Below are positions 1-8,038 of a stretch of 52,069 nt of DNA, in pieces. The DNA is from Pelagibius sp. (GTDB lineage Bacteria > Pseudomonadota > Alphaproteobacteria > Kiloniellales > Kiloniellaceae). The stretch is from contig NZ_JANQOI010000097.1 of assembly GCF_028289705.1 (NCBI RefSeq), positions 1-52,069 of the forward strand, written 5' to 3'. The position numbers were made by a program, and so were the translations under genes. The stretch's first letter is position 1. Each line of letters begins with the position of its first letter. The notes beneath the pieces were generated by a model, which saw only the letters and a program-made list of their open reading frames with translations, had not been told where the DNA came from and did not search any database.

Positions 1-181
1 GGTCGACCAGGGAGGGATCGATCTTCAGGCCGCGCAGCTCCGACTTGCCGTTCAGGGTTGCCTTGACCATGCCGGCGGCGGCCTGCCCGGACACCTCCAG
101 TTCCGCCAGTTTCTCCTGCATCTCGGCCATCTTGGCCTGCATGGCCTGCGCCTGTTTCATCATCTGGCCCAGGTTCTTCAT
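1..181 (-). CDS. ybaB: YbaB/EbfC nucleoid-associated protein (3' part cut by window edge)
   Basis: The first about 60 residues are visible, starting MKNLGQMMKQAQAMQAKMAE and continuing through a KLAELEVSG helix to a strand with MVKATLNGKSELRG. This is the normal N-terminus of the small DNA-binding YbaB/EbfC family, usually about 107 residues; the C-terminus lies outside the window. The start codon overlaps the dnaX stop as ATGA (178-181), so translation is probably coupled. The order SRP RNA, dnaX, ybaB is conserved in many bacteria and is usually followed by recR, which would lie just left of this window (inference). Confidence 0.9.
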   Translation of the reverse strand, partial: MKNLGQMMKQAQAMQAKMAEMQEKLAELEVSGQAAAGMVKATLNGKSELRGLKIDPSLVD

Positions 182-2100
182 GCGTCCTGCTCTCCTTCCT
201 TGTCGCCACGGACCTGCTGCGGCCCGCCTTGAGTCCCGCCGTCTTGAGTCTCGTCTTCCGCTTTCGGCTGCGCGCGTTCGCGGCGCGCCACCAGTTCAGC
301 CCCGGGAAAAGTCTCCAGGGCCGCTTTCACCAGCGGGTGGTCCAGCACCGCGGCGCGCTTCTCCGCCTCCTCGCGCTGCGCCACAGCGCGCAGGGTCGGC
401 GCCCCCTCCTCCTGGGAGATGGCAATGACCCAGCGGCTGCCACAAGCCTGCTCGAGGATCGCGCCGAAGCGCGGCGCCAGGTTCGCCGGGGCCGCCTCGC
501 GCACACGGATCTCGATGCGCCCCGGCTCGAAGCGCACGGGATGGACATCGTCCATCAGGTGGTTGGCCAGGATGGTCTCGCCCTGGGCGCGGACCAGCGC
601 CACCGCCTCGGCAAAGCTCTTCGGTTCACTGGCCGCGGCCAGCGCCGGGCTTGGGTCCGGTTGTGCGGCGGCCTGCACCTCCGGCAGGCCAATTTCGTCT
701 GGCCAGGGCTGGGCCAGGGCTGCCTGGGGGGCGCCGTCCGGGGCCTGCAGCGGGCGCCCGCGCCCGGCGGAGGGGTCCGCCAGCAAATCCGGCGTTTCGC
801 CCGAGGGGCCGGCCGTGCCCGGGCCAGCGTTGGCCGTGCTGGCCGTGCCGCGCGCCGGCGCCGAAGGTGCCGCACCCGGGGCGCCGGACAGGCGCTGCAC
901 CAGTTCGGCGGGGCTTGGCAGGTCGCTGGCATAGGCCAGGCGGATCAGCGCCATCTCCGCCGCCTGCAGCGGGATCGGTGCGGCCTGCACCTCGCCCAGG
1001 CCCTTCAGCAGCATCTGCCAGACCCGCGCCAGGTTGGCGAGGCTGAGGCTCTCGGCCAACTCCCGGCCCTGCCGACGCTCGGTTTCCGGCTGGCCCGGCG
1101 CCTCCAGAGTGGCGGGGACGAGCTTGGCGCGGGTCAGCAGGTGCGCCAGTTCCAGAAGGTCCTGCATGACCACGGCCGGGTCGGCGCCGGCGGCATAGAG
1201 GTCGCCCAGAATCTCCAGGCTCTCGGGCACCTTGCCGCGCACCACCGCGGCGAAGAGATCGAAGGTGCGGGCGCGGTCGGCCAGCCCCAGCATCGCCTGC
1301 ACCTGAGCGGCCTCAACCGCCTTGCCGCCGCCCAGGGCGATGGCCTGGTCCAGCAGCGAGAGGCCGTCGCGGGCCGAGCCGTCGGCGGCCCGGGCGATCA
1401 TCGCCCGCGCTTCCTCCTCCAGGCGCACGCCCTCGGTCTCGGCGATGCGCGTGAACAGTGCCGCCAGTTCCTCCTGGCCGAGGCGCCGCAGGTCGAAGCG
1501 CTGGCAGCGCGAGAGCACCGTCACCGGCACCTTGCGGATCTCGGTGGTGGCGAAGATGAAGACCACGTGCTCCGGCGGCTCTTCCAGGGTCTTCAGCAGC
1601 GCGTTGAAGGCGCTGTTGGAGAGCATGTGGACTTCGTCGATGATGTAGATCTTGTAGCGCGCCTGGACCGGGCGGTAGCGCACCCCCTCGATCAGTTCGC
1701 GGATGTCGGCGACGCCGGTGCGGCTGGCCGCGTCCATCTCGATCACGTCCACGTGGCGGTCCTGGGCGATGGCCTGACAGTGCTCGCAGACTCCACAAGG
1801 CTGCGGCGTCGGTCCGCCGTTCCCGTCGGCGCCGATGCAGTTCAGCGCGCGGGCGATGATCCGTGCCGTCGTAGTTTTGCCGACACCGCGCACGCCGGTG
1901 AGGATGAAGGCATGGGCCAGGCGGCCGGTCTCGATAGCGTTGGTGAGCGTGCGCACCAGCGCCTCCTGACCCACCAGATCGGCAAAGTTCGCGGGCCGGT
2001 ACTTGCGCGCCAGCACCCGATAGAGGCTGTTCTCGTCTCTCTCGCCCCTGGCTTGTTGGGAGGGGGCATCTTGGGAGGGGGCGCAGGGGGCGTCGCTCAT
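178..2100 (-). CDS. dnaX: DNA polymerase III subunits gamma/tau
   Basis: This is the 640-residue AAA+ clamp-loader subunit, which loads the beta clamp at replication forks. Visible motifs are a Walker A GVRGVGKT at residues 69-76, four zinc-knuckle cysteines at about 88, 102, 105 and 108, the Walker B DEVH at 155-158, and sensor 1 followed by the SRC arginine-finger motif near 197-199. After about residue 400 comes a Pro/Ala-rich linker and a divergent tau-like C-terminal region, as usual in alphaproteobacteria. The N-terminus has about 25 extra residues before the conserved YRVLARKYRP. The gene follows the SRP RNA gene on the same strand and overlaps ybaB by 4 bases. I saw no A-rich slippery heptamer of the E. 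coli type, so a frameshifted gamma form cannot be claimed. Confidence 0.97.
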   Translation of the reverse strand: MSDAPCAPSQDAPSQQARGERDENSLYRVLARKYRPANFADLVGQEALVRTLTNAIETGRLAHAFILTGVRGVGKTTTARIIARALNCIGADGNGGPTPQPCGVCEHCQAIAQDRHVDVIEMDAASRTGVADIRELIEGVRYRPVQARYKIYIIDEVHMLSNSAFNALLKTLEEPPEHVVFIFATTEIRKVPVTVLSRCQRFDLRRLGQEELAALFTRIAETEGVRLEEEARAMIARAADGSARDGLSLLDQAIALGGGKAVEAAQVQAMLGLADRARTFDLFAAVVRGKVPESLEILGDLYAAGADPAVVMQDLLELAHLLTRAKLVPATLEAPGQPETERRQGRELAESLSLANLARVWQMLLKGLGEVQAAPIPLQAAEMALIRLAYASDLPSPAELVQRLSGAPGAAPSAPARGTASTANAGPGTAGPSGETPDLLADPSAGRGRPLQAPDGAPQAALAQPWPDEIGLPEVQAAAQPDPSPALAAASEPKSFAEAVALVRAQGETILANHLMDDVHPVRFEPGRIEIRVREAAPANLAPRFGAILEQACGSRWVIAISQEEGAPTLRAVAQREEAEKRAAVLDHPLVKAALETFPGAELVARRERAQPKAEDETQDGGTQGGPQQVRGDKEGEQDA

Positions 2101-2237
2101 AAGGCTGTCCGGGGGCCGTCCGGGCTGACTGGGCGGAAAACTGTCCTGGCCGGGAATCCCGCAAAAGATCGGTTAGCGGGCTCCCGTCAGGCGGGGCCGC
2201 TTGCACCCTGGAAGACGGCGCCCGATCAAGGACTTCG

Positions 2238-2344
2238 GGTGGGAGGCTGGACAGACGACCCGCATCGGAAACTCGTTACGGCTGCTTCCTTCCGGACCTG
2301 ACCGGGTTGGCGAGCGATACGTCCGCAGCCAACCTCCCGGCACC
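2238..2344 (-). ncRNA. ffs: Signal recognition particle RNA (small 4.5S type)
   Basis: Read on the minus strand, this segment contains the universally conserved SRP domain IV core: GGTCAGGTCCGGAAGGAAG followed by CAGCC (2281-2304). It comprises the GGAA tetraloop and the asymmetric and symmetric internal loops that bind Ffh. The flanks can pair: the 5' end GGTGCCGGGAGG and the 3' end CAGCCTCCCACC form the long terminal helix. Its size, about 107 nt, fits the short 4.5S form of Gram-negative bacteria. It lies about 140 bases upstream of dnaX on the same strand, a known neighbourhood for this RNA. The exact ends are estimated from the pairing. Confidence 0.93.
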
Positions 2345-2413
2345 AATATCGGGCATCGCGGGCGGGAGAGCAAGGCCTCGAGCGGTGAGCGCGCGGCGGC
2401 CGTCGCTGCCGGT

Positions 2414-3121
2414 CTACTGCCGTTCGAGGGTGATCAGGGAGCCGTCGCGGGCGGGAAAGGTGACCTTGGCGATGCCGCAGTCGGCGTCGTACCAGACGTC
2501 GCGCTCGATCTCCCCGGTGAGGCGGAAGTGGCGGGTCTGGCGGCGCTCGCCGCCCAGCTGCAGCGGCTCTTCGCCCAGGGCCTCGGTCTTCACCAGCTTG
2601 GTGCGCCCGTCGATGGTGCCGAAGAGCACCTGGGTGAAGGGGGTGTCGCGGTGCCAGAGGCTCGCCGGAATGACGAAGCCGGAGACATCGAAACCGACGT
2701 CGTTGACCGTGCCGCGCAAGGCGCCCTCGCTGCGTTCCGAGCGTAGGCGCCAGAGCTGGCCGTCGTCGTCGGTGGCGGTGGTCAGGGCGTGCAGCCAGCC
2801 GTCCCGCCAGACTTCCTCGGCGCGGTGGGTAAAGCGGAAGAGGGTGATCCCCAGCACGTCGACGGCAATGTCGATGGCCACCTCGACGACGAAATCCGCA
2901 CCCCGGCGGGAGAAGTCGAAACGGTGCTCCCCGATCACGGTACCGTGGCGCAGCACCAGAAAGCGCCGGGCCGGCTCCCTGGGCACCAGCTCGGCAGCGG
3001 CAAGCGGGGCGGGCCGCAATGCGCCTGTGACTGCCGCCCCGCCAAGCAAAGAGCCGCCCAGCAGGGAACGGCCGATCAGGCGCAGCGCTCCGCGGCGCCC
3101 GAATGTGTCACGGTCTTCCAT
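2414..3121 (-). CDS. DUF6134 family secreted/periplasmic protein
   Basis: The 235-residue protein begins MEDRDTFGRRGALRLIGRS and continues with a glycine-rich hydrophobic stretch ending PLAAAE. That looks like a Tat-type signal (RRGALRL) for export to the periplasm. The mature part is beta-rich, with a stretch FRFTHRAEEVWRDGWLHAL and a closing segment VWYDADCGIAKVTFPARDGS. I recognise the overall pattern as DUF6134, whose function is unknown. The start at 3121 is preferred because the longer frame adds 38 low-complexity residues with no domain. It is divergent from nudC with about 120 bases between them, so both promoters should lie there. The family call is by eye. Confidence 0.75.
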   Translation of the reverse strand: MEDRDTFGRRGALRLIGRSLLGGSLLGGAAVTGALRPAPLAAAELVPREPARRFLVLRHGTVIGEHRFDFSRRGADFVVEVAIDIAVDVLGITLFRFTHRAEEVWRDGWLHALTTATDDDGQLWRLRSERSEGALRGTVNDVGFDVSGFVIPASLWHRDTPFTQVLFGTIDGRTKLVKTEALGEEPLQLGGERRQTRHFRLTGEIERDVWYDADCGIAKVTFPARDGSLITLERQ

Positions 3122-3244
3122 TGGCATCCAAGCCTGGAGTAAGGCGCAGGCCGGCGCAAGGGCCGCCCAGGGGCTCAACCCATCACGGAGTGGTGACGGA
3201 GAGAGCAATTGCCAGCGCCTGGAGGCCTGTGCCACCTTCCGGCC

Positions 3245-4177
3245 ATGTCACCACGGAAGAATCCGGCGCCGAACTTCTACGCCGGCGTCCCCCTCGACCG
3301 GGTCGACCAGCGCCGGGCCGACAGCGGTTACATCGAAACCCTGATCAACGATCCGCACTGCGTCATCGTCCCGGTGTGGCGCGCCAAACACCTGATCGGC
3401 GAGGCGGCGGAGGCAATCTGGCTGCAACGCACCCAGGCCGAGCATCTGATCACCCTGGCCCGGGAAAGTATGTTCCTGGGTCTGCGCCAGGAGGTCGCCT
3501 ATCTGGCCGTCGACCTCTCTCACCTGGAGGAACCGGAGATCGAACCGCTGGCCGAGGCCTGGGGGTCGTTCCGCGACCTGCGTGCCGTCGGGCCGGTGAT
3601 GGACCGCCGCGACAGCGCGATTCTGGCCTATGCCCGCGGCCTCGTGCACTGGCACGCGCGCCACGGCTTCTGCGGGGTCTGCGGCAGCCCCACCGTCAGC
3701 GAGAAGGCCGGCCATCAGCGGCGCTGCACCAATCCCCGCTGTGCCGCGGTTCACTTTCCACGCACCGACCCGGCGGTGATCATGCTGATCCACGACGGCG
3801 GCGAGCGCTGCGTGCTCGGGCGCCAGGCCATCTGGCCGCCGGGCATGCACTCCACCCTGGCCGGCTTCGTCGAGCCCGGGGAGAGCCTGGAAGAGGCCGT
3901 GGCGCGGGAGATCTATGAGGAGGTGGGCCTGAAGATCCCGGTGGAGGAGGTGTTCTACCACTCCTCCCAGCCCTGGCCGTTTCCCTCCTCCATCATGCTG
4001 GGCTTCTACGCCCGGGCCGAGTTCGCCGCGCTGGAGACCGCAGAGGACGAGCTGGAGAGCGCGGAATGGTTCACCCGGGAGCAGTTGCGGCGCTCCCCGG
4101 AGGACGAGACCTTCCGCCTGCCCCGGCGCGACTCCATCGCCCGCCGCCTGGTCAACGACTGGCTGGCCGAGGGTTAA
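3245..4177 (+). CDS. nudC: NAD(H) pyrophosphatase, Nudix family with zinc ribbon
   Basis: This 310-residue enzyme hydrolyses NADH or NAD+ to NMN(H) and AMP; in other bacteria the family also removes NAD caps from RNA. A zinc ribbon is seen with Cys143, Cys146, Cys161 and Cys166 (CGVC ... CTNPRC). The Nudix box spans residues 208-229, starting FVEPGESLEEA and containing REIYEEVGL. It is followed by SQPWPFPSS at 241-249, the motif that separates NudC from other Nudix enzymes. The start at 3245 (MSPRKNPAPN) is chosen over an in-frame upstream start at 3209, which adds 12 unlikely residues. The gene converges with pheA, 19 bases away; no obvious terminator hairpin lies between them. Confidence 0.95.
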   Translation: MSPRKNPAPNFYAGVPLDRVDQRRADSGYIETLINDPHCVIVPVWRAKHLIGEAAEAIWLQRTQAEHLITLARESMFLGLRQEVAYLAVDLSHLEEPEIEPLAEAWGSFRDLRAVGPVMDRRDSAILAYARGLVHWHARHGFCGVCGSPTVSEKAGHQRRCTNPRCAAVHFPRTDPAVIMLIHDGGERCVLGRQAIWPPGMHSTLAGFVEPGESLEEAVAREIYEEVGLKIPVEEVFYHSSQPWPFPSSIMLGFYARAEFAALETAEDELESAEWFTREQLRRSPEDETFRLPRRDSIARRLVNDWLAEG

Positions 4178-4196
4178 TTCGGGCCGGACTTCCAGC

Positions 4197-5072
4197 CTAT
4201 GTCGGATTGGTGTCGCTGCGGAAATCGTCGGCCGGGTAGACGCCCAGGATCTTCACCTCGCGGGAGAAGAAGCTCAGCTCCTCCAACGCCAGGCGCACCA
4301 TGCGGTCGTCGGGATGGCCCTCGATATCGGCATAGAACTGGGCCACCGTGAAGCCGCCGTCGATGATGTAGCTTTCCAGCTTGGTGATGTTGATGCCGTT
4401 GGTGGCGAAGCCACCGAGCGCCTTGTAGAGCGAGGCCGGCACCGAGCGGACGCGGAACACGAAGGTGGTGATCACCAGGCCGTTGTCCCGCGGCGGATCG
4501 ATGGGCTCCTCGGCCATGATGAGAAAGCGGGTGGTGTTGTGATCGGTGTCCTGGACGTTGCCGTCGAGGATCTGCAGGTCGTAGATCTCCGCCGCCAGTT
4601 CCGAGGCCAGGGCCGACCGGCTGGGATCGCCCAGTTCGGCGATCTCCGCCGCCGCACCGGCGGTATCGGCGTGGACCACCGGGGTCAACCCCTCGCGGCG
4701 CGCGTAATGGCGGCACTGGGAGAGGGCCTGGACGTGGCTGTGCACGGTCTCCACCTGATCGCGGCGGGCATCCTTCACCGCCAGCAGCTGGTGCTCCACC
4801 TTCTGGAAATGCTCGCCGATGATATGCAGGCCGGATTCCGGCAGCAGGTGGTGGATGTCGGCCACCCGCCCGGCGCTGGAGTTCTCGATGGGGATCATCG
4901 CGTAGAGGGCCTTGCGGTCGTGCACCGCCGCGAAGGTGTCTTCGAAGGACGCGCAGGGCAGGGTTGTCATCTCGGGAAAGACGGCCCGGCAGGCCATATC
5001 CGAATAGGCGCCGGGGACGCCCTGAAAGGCAACCGTGTCGTGTGACGCCGCCGCTGCGGGGGCCTCTGCCAT
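4197..5072 (-). CDS. pheA: Prephenate dehydratase
   Basis: The 291-residue monofunctional enzyme converts prephenate to phenylpyruvate in phenylalanine synthesis. The catalytic domain starts at about residue 14 (VAFQGVPGAYSD) and carries PIENSSAG at 61-68 and the catalytic TRF motif at residues 181-183. A C-terminal ACT domain (about 197-280) begins LVITTFVFRV and has an ESYIIDGG stretch where other PheA proteins have the phenylalanine-binding ESRP motif, so allosteric inhibition by phenylalanine is expected. No chorismate mutase domain is present. An AAGG ribosome site lies about 7 bases before the ATG. A 142-bp double-hairpin repeat lies just upstream, between this gene and kdsB on the same strand. 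Confidence 0.95.
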   Translation of the reverse strand: MAEAPAAAASHDTVAFQGVPGAYSDMACRAVFPEMTTLPCASFEDTFAAVHDRKALYAMIPIENSSAGRVADIHHLLPESGLHIIGEHFQKVEHQLLAVKDARRDQVETVHSHVQALSQCRHYARREGLTPVVHADTAGAAAEIAELGDPSRSALASELAAEIYDLQILDGNVQDTDHNTTRFLIMAEEPIDPPRDNGLVITTFVFRVRSVPASLYKALGGFATNGINITKLESYIIDGGFTVAQFYADIEGHPDDRMVRLALEELSFFSREVKILGVYPADDFRSDTNPT

Positions 5073-5130
5073 AACTTAACCTTCTCTCCGTTGATCCGGA
5101 CAGGAATACGGGGCCGCCCGACGGCGCCCG

Positions 5131-5272
5131 CTAGAGCGGATCATGTTTAGACGGAAACACCTTCGTGTTTGCGTCTAAACACGTGAATCCGCTCTATACT
5201 CAAGAATTAGAGCAGATTCACCTGGTTCGGTGGATCGCTTCCGCGATTCCACCGAACCAGGATCTGCTCTAG
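5131..5272 (+). repeat. 142-bp double-hairpin element, copy 1
   Basis: Two adjacent imperfect palindromes fill the element: hairpin A 5132-5196 and hairpin B 5208-5271, joined by an 11-base linker. Both hairpins start TAGAGC and end GCTCTA, so the whole element has ends CTAGAGCGGATC and GATCTGCTCTAG (11 of 12 complementary). A second copy of exactly the same length lies in opposite orientation at 43871-44012. It occupies most of the gap between the kdsB stop and the pheA start. It codes for nothing, resembles a MITE or structured intergenic repeat, and if transcribed would form two strong stem-loops between the two genes. Confidence 0.85.
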
Positions 5273-5291
5273 GCCGGAATTGCGCGGGACT

Positions 5292-6146
5292 TCAGCCTTC
5301 TCGGGGCGCCAGAAGCCTGCGCGCCCGGGCCAAATCGGCGGGAGTATCGACGCCGAGGGGCAGGGTGTCAACGCGCGCCACATCCAGGCGCAGCCCCGCT
5401 TCCAGCGCCCGCAGTTGCTCCAGGCGCTCGCGGGTTTCCAGGGGCGAGGGCGGCAGTTTGACGAAGCGCTCCAGGGCGGCGCGCCGGTAGCTGTAAATTC
5501 CGATGTGATGATAGAGCGGCCGGGCCGGCCCCTCCTCGCCGCCGGGATGACCATGGTCGCCGGGGTCCCAGGGCACCGCCGCGCGGCTGAAATAGAGCGC
5601 GCGGGCCACCGTCCGGCCCTCGGGAAAGCAGACCGCCGCTTTCACCACATTGGGGTTGCGCCGCTCCTCCGGGTCGCTGATCTCCACCACCAGGCTGCCG
5701 ATGTCGACGGCCGCTTCGTCCAGGGGCTGCAACACAGCCTTGATCAACGCCCCTTCCAGGGTCGGCAGATCGCCCTGCAGATTGACCACCGCGTCGTGGC
5801 GTCCCTCGGGGTCGATGGTCTCCAGCGCCTCGAAGATCCGGTCGGAACCCGTAGTGTGATCCGGCCGCGTCAGCACCGCTTCGCCGCCCGCCGCGCGCAC
5901 GGCCTCGGCAATCGCCTCCTCGGCACAGGCCACCACCACTGGGCCGATGTCGGCCTCCACCGCCCGGCGCCAGACATGGACGATCATCGGCTCGCCGTGG
6001 ATGTCGGCCAGCGGCTTATCCGGCAGCCGCGTCGAGGCCATACGGGCCGGAATCAGGACAACGGGATTGGCCGGCGTCCCGGCCGGGGGATTGGCCGGTC
6101 GATCACTTGGGGGGGAGGGCTGCGTGGGAGAAGAGTCTGCAGGCAT
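5292..6146 (-). CDS. kdsB: 3-deoxy-manno-octulosonate cytidylyltransferase
   Basis: The 284-residue enzyme makes CMP-Kdo from CTP and Kdo, the activating step for lipid A-core assembly in the cytoplasm. The nucleotide-binding start [15 protein letters not shown] (31-45) is clear. [11 protein letters not shown] (94-104) and NLQGDLP (122-128) follow; the QGDLP form replaces the enterobacterial QGDEP. About 27 Pro/Ser-rich residues precede the conserved core, so the true start may be slightly later, although no better ATG is visible. It lies on the same strand as pheA with 219 bases between them, mostly filled by the hairpin element, and is divergent from cycM. Confidence 0.93.
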   Translation of the reverse strand: MPADSSPTQPSPPSDRPANPPAGTPANPVVLIPARMASTRLPDKPLADIHGEPMIVHVWRRAVEADIGPVVVACAEEAIAEAVRAAGGEAVLTRPDHTTGSDRIFEALETIDPEGRHDAVVNLQGDLPTLEGALIKAVLQPLDEAAVDIGSLVVEISDPEERRNPNVVKAAVCFPEGRTVARALYFSRAAVPWDPGDHGHPGGEEGPARPLYHHIGIYSYRRAALERFVKLPPSPLETRERLEQLRALEAGLRLDVARVDTLPLGVDTPADLARARRLLAPREG

Positions 6147-6302
6147 GGCGTGAGAGGGTTCTGTCGGGCGAATCGGGCTGGCGTGGCCGAGGGATAGGAG
6201 TCAGGCGCGAACGACTTGCCCGGAAATGCCGGATTTGTCGAGATCCGGGGAACCGAAAGCGGTGAATTTCCCAGATTCCGGTGCATTGGCGCCCGGGGGC
6301 TA

Positions 6303-6331
6303 TTGAACCCCCGAAATCGCACCGCTATTGT
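6303..6331 (+). promoter_or_regulatory. Candidate sigma70-type promoter for cycM-hisN
   Basis: TTGAAC (6303-6308) and TATTGT (6326-6331) are separated by 17 bases. They match the -35 consensus at 5 of 6 and the -10 consensus at 4 of 6. A transcript would start near 6338, about 30 bases before the cycM ATG. It sits in the divergent region between kdsB and cycM. This is prediction by eye only. Confidence 0.4.
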
Positions 6332-6366
6332 CCCGCGCGTCATCTAGGGAATGCAAGGGTTTGCAC

Positions 6367-6915
6367 ATGGCTTCGTCGTTGGAAGGAAACAAGATCGCCG
6401 CCGCCGTTCTGACAGCGGGCGTCATCGCCATGTTTTCCGGTTTCGCCGCCGAATTGCTCTACCATCCCAAGGCGTTGGAGCAGAATGTCTACGTGGTCGC
6501 CGCAGCCGACGCGGCGGATGCCGGCGGCACCGAAGTGGCGGCCGCCCCGGCGCTGGAACCCATCGGCCCGATGCTGGCCGCGGCCGATCCCGCCAACGGC
6601 GAGAAGGTGGCCAAGAAATGCACGGCCTGCCACACCTTCGAGGCCGGCGGCGCCAACAAGGTCGGCCCCAACCTCTACGACATCGTCAACGCGGCGATCG
6701 CCGGCGGTGACGGTTTTTCCTATTCGCCGGCCCTGACGGAGAAGGCGGACAGCACCTGGGACTACGAGAGCCTGAACGCCTTCCTCCACAAGCCGAAGGA
6801 CTGGGCGCCCGGGACCAAGATGTCCTTTGCCGGGCTGCGGAAAGCGGGCGACCGCGCCGACATCATCGCCTACATGCGCGGCCTCAGCGACAACCCGGCA
6901 CCGCTGCCGGAGTAG
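6367..6915 (+). CDS. cycM: Membrane-anchored class I cytochrome c (CycM type)
   Basis: The 182-residue protein carries electrons between the bc1 complex and terminal oxidases in alphaproteobacteria (family knowledge). An uncleaved N-terminal anchor is seen at about residues 9-30, followed by an Ala/Pro-rich linker to residue 70. The haem c site is CTACH (85-89) with KVGPNL downstream, and the axial Met is Met152 in GTKMSFAG. The start at 6367 gives MASSLEGNKIAAAVLTAG, the normal CycM beginning; an earlier in-frame start at 6328 adds 13 residues with no support. It is followed by hisN after 26 bases, probably on one transcript. Confidence 0.92.
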   Translation: MASSLEGNKIAAAVLTAGVIAMFSGFAAELLYHPKALEQNVYVVAAADAADAGGTEVAAAPALEPIGPMLAAADPANGEKVAKKCTACHTFEAGGANKVGPNLYDIVNAAIAGGDGFSYSPALTEKADSTWDYESLNAFLHKPKDWAPGTKMSFAGLRKAGDRADIIAYMRGLSDNPAPLPE

Positions 6916-6941
6916 GGCCTGACCGCCGGTTCGCAGGAGCG

Positions 6942-7745
6942 ATGAGCGGCACCGAGACCCTCCTGCCCGAAGCTTCGGTCGAGCTGGCGGAACGCTTGGC
7001 CGATGCGGCCGGCGCCGTGGCCCGCCAATATTTCCGCCAGGGCCTCGCCATCGAGGACAAGGCCGACGAAAGCCCCGTCACCCGGGCCGACCGGGAGGCC
7101 GAGGCGGCGATGCGGGCCCTCATCGCCGAAGCCTTCCCGGAGCACGGCATCTTCGGGGAAGAGCACGGCATCGAGAACCCGGACGCCGACTACCTCTGGG
7201 TGCTCGATCCCATCGACGGCACCAAGCGCTTCATCACCGGCAACCCGCTGTTCGGCTGCCTGATCGCCCTGTTGCACAAGAAAACGCCGATCCTCGGCGT
7301 CATCGACATGCCGATCCTGGAAGAGCGCTGGCTGGGGGTCGCCGGGCGGCCCACGACCTTCAGCGACAAGAACGGTCGCCGCGAGGCCCGGGTGCGACCC
7401 TGCCCCGACCTCGCCCAGGCAACCATCCTCTCGACGGCACCGGAGATGTTCCAGGGCGCCAACGGAACCGCCTTCGAGGCGCTGCGCTCCGCGGCCAAGC
7501 TGACCCTCTACGGCGGCGACTGTTTCAACTACGGACTGCTGGCCAGCGGCTTTGCCGATCTGGTGATCGAGGCCGACCTGGCGCCCTACGACTACCTGGC
7601 CCACGCGCCGGTCATCCTCGGCGCCGGCGGCGCCATGACCGACTGGCAGGGCGCGCCCCTGACCCTGGAATCCGACGGCCGGGTGATCTGCGCCGGCGAC
7701 CAGGCCTGTCACCGGGCGGCGGTTTCCCTGCTCGGCGGCGCCTGA
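6942..7745 (+). CDS. hisN: Histidinol-phosphatase, inositol monophosphatase family
   Basis: This 267-residue Mg2+-dependent phosphatase is of the type that removes phosphate from histidinol phosphate in histidine synthesis. Metal and substrate residues are visible: GEEHG at 72-76, DPIDGTKRF at 89-97 and a C-terminal EADLAPYDYLA near 206-216. The DYLA form instead of the WD motif of true inositol monophosphatases fits the HisN subgroup. Its close position behind cycM (26 bases) is a common alphaproteobacterial arrangement. The exact substrate is inferred from family resemblance. Confidence 0.85.
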   Translation: MSGTETLLPEASVELAERLADAAGAVARQYFRQGLAIEDKADESPVTRADREAEAAMRALIAEAFPEHGIFGEEHGIENPDADYLWVLDPIDGTKRFITGNPLFGCLIALLHKKTPILGVIDMPILEERWLGVAGRPTTFSDKNGRREARVRPCPDLAQATILSTAPEMFQGANGTAFEALRSAAKLTLYGGDCFNYGLLASGFADLVIEADLAPYDYLAHAPVILGAGGAMTDWQGAPLTLESDGRVICAGDQACHRAAVSLLGGA

Positions 7746-8038
7746 GATCCACATTTTCTTGCCGCTGGCGCGTTAAATCGCCGTAACATTAGGGCGAGCA
7801 TGCTTGTTTGGTGCGGATTCGGCGCCAAATTGGGTCTAGAATCCCGGGCGGAGAGAGACTGTCGGACTCTGCGAGACGTTGCTTCGAGACACTTCCATAG
7901 CCAGTCGGCGCGCGCCGCACCGCGGCCGCCACGACTGGAACGAAGGCCGTAGCATGCGCAGTCAACCGGCAGATCGGTGAAACAAGGGGCAAAGACAAAC
8001 GCGCACGGGCGGCCCGTGACGCGGAAAGGGACTTGCGA
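7746..8038. other. Intergenic region upstream of the yej operon
   Basis: About 290 bases without a credible reading frame. It must hold the hisN 3' end and the promoter and leader of the yej operon. TTGCCG followed after 19 bases by TAACAT near 7760-7790 is the best promoter-like pair but is weak. No convincing terminator or riboswitch was seen. Confidence 0.4.

Noticed and set aside
178-2100. Programmed frameshift in dnaX for the gamma subunit.
   Set aside because: No A-rich slippery heptamer of the E. coli kind was seen in the reading direction, so it cannot be supported.
229-2301. 690-codon plus-strand frame opposite dnaX and the SRP RNA.
   Set aside because: Antisense shadow of dnaX with Arg/Gly/His-rich composition and no motif; the dnaX frame carries all expected clamp-loader motifs.
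5131-5272. Attenuator or terminator specific to pheA.
   Set aside because: The same 142-bp element recurs at 43871-44012 near unrelated genes, there is no leader peptide with phenylalanine codons, and no T-run follows; a dispersed repeat explains it better.
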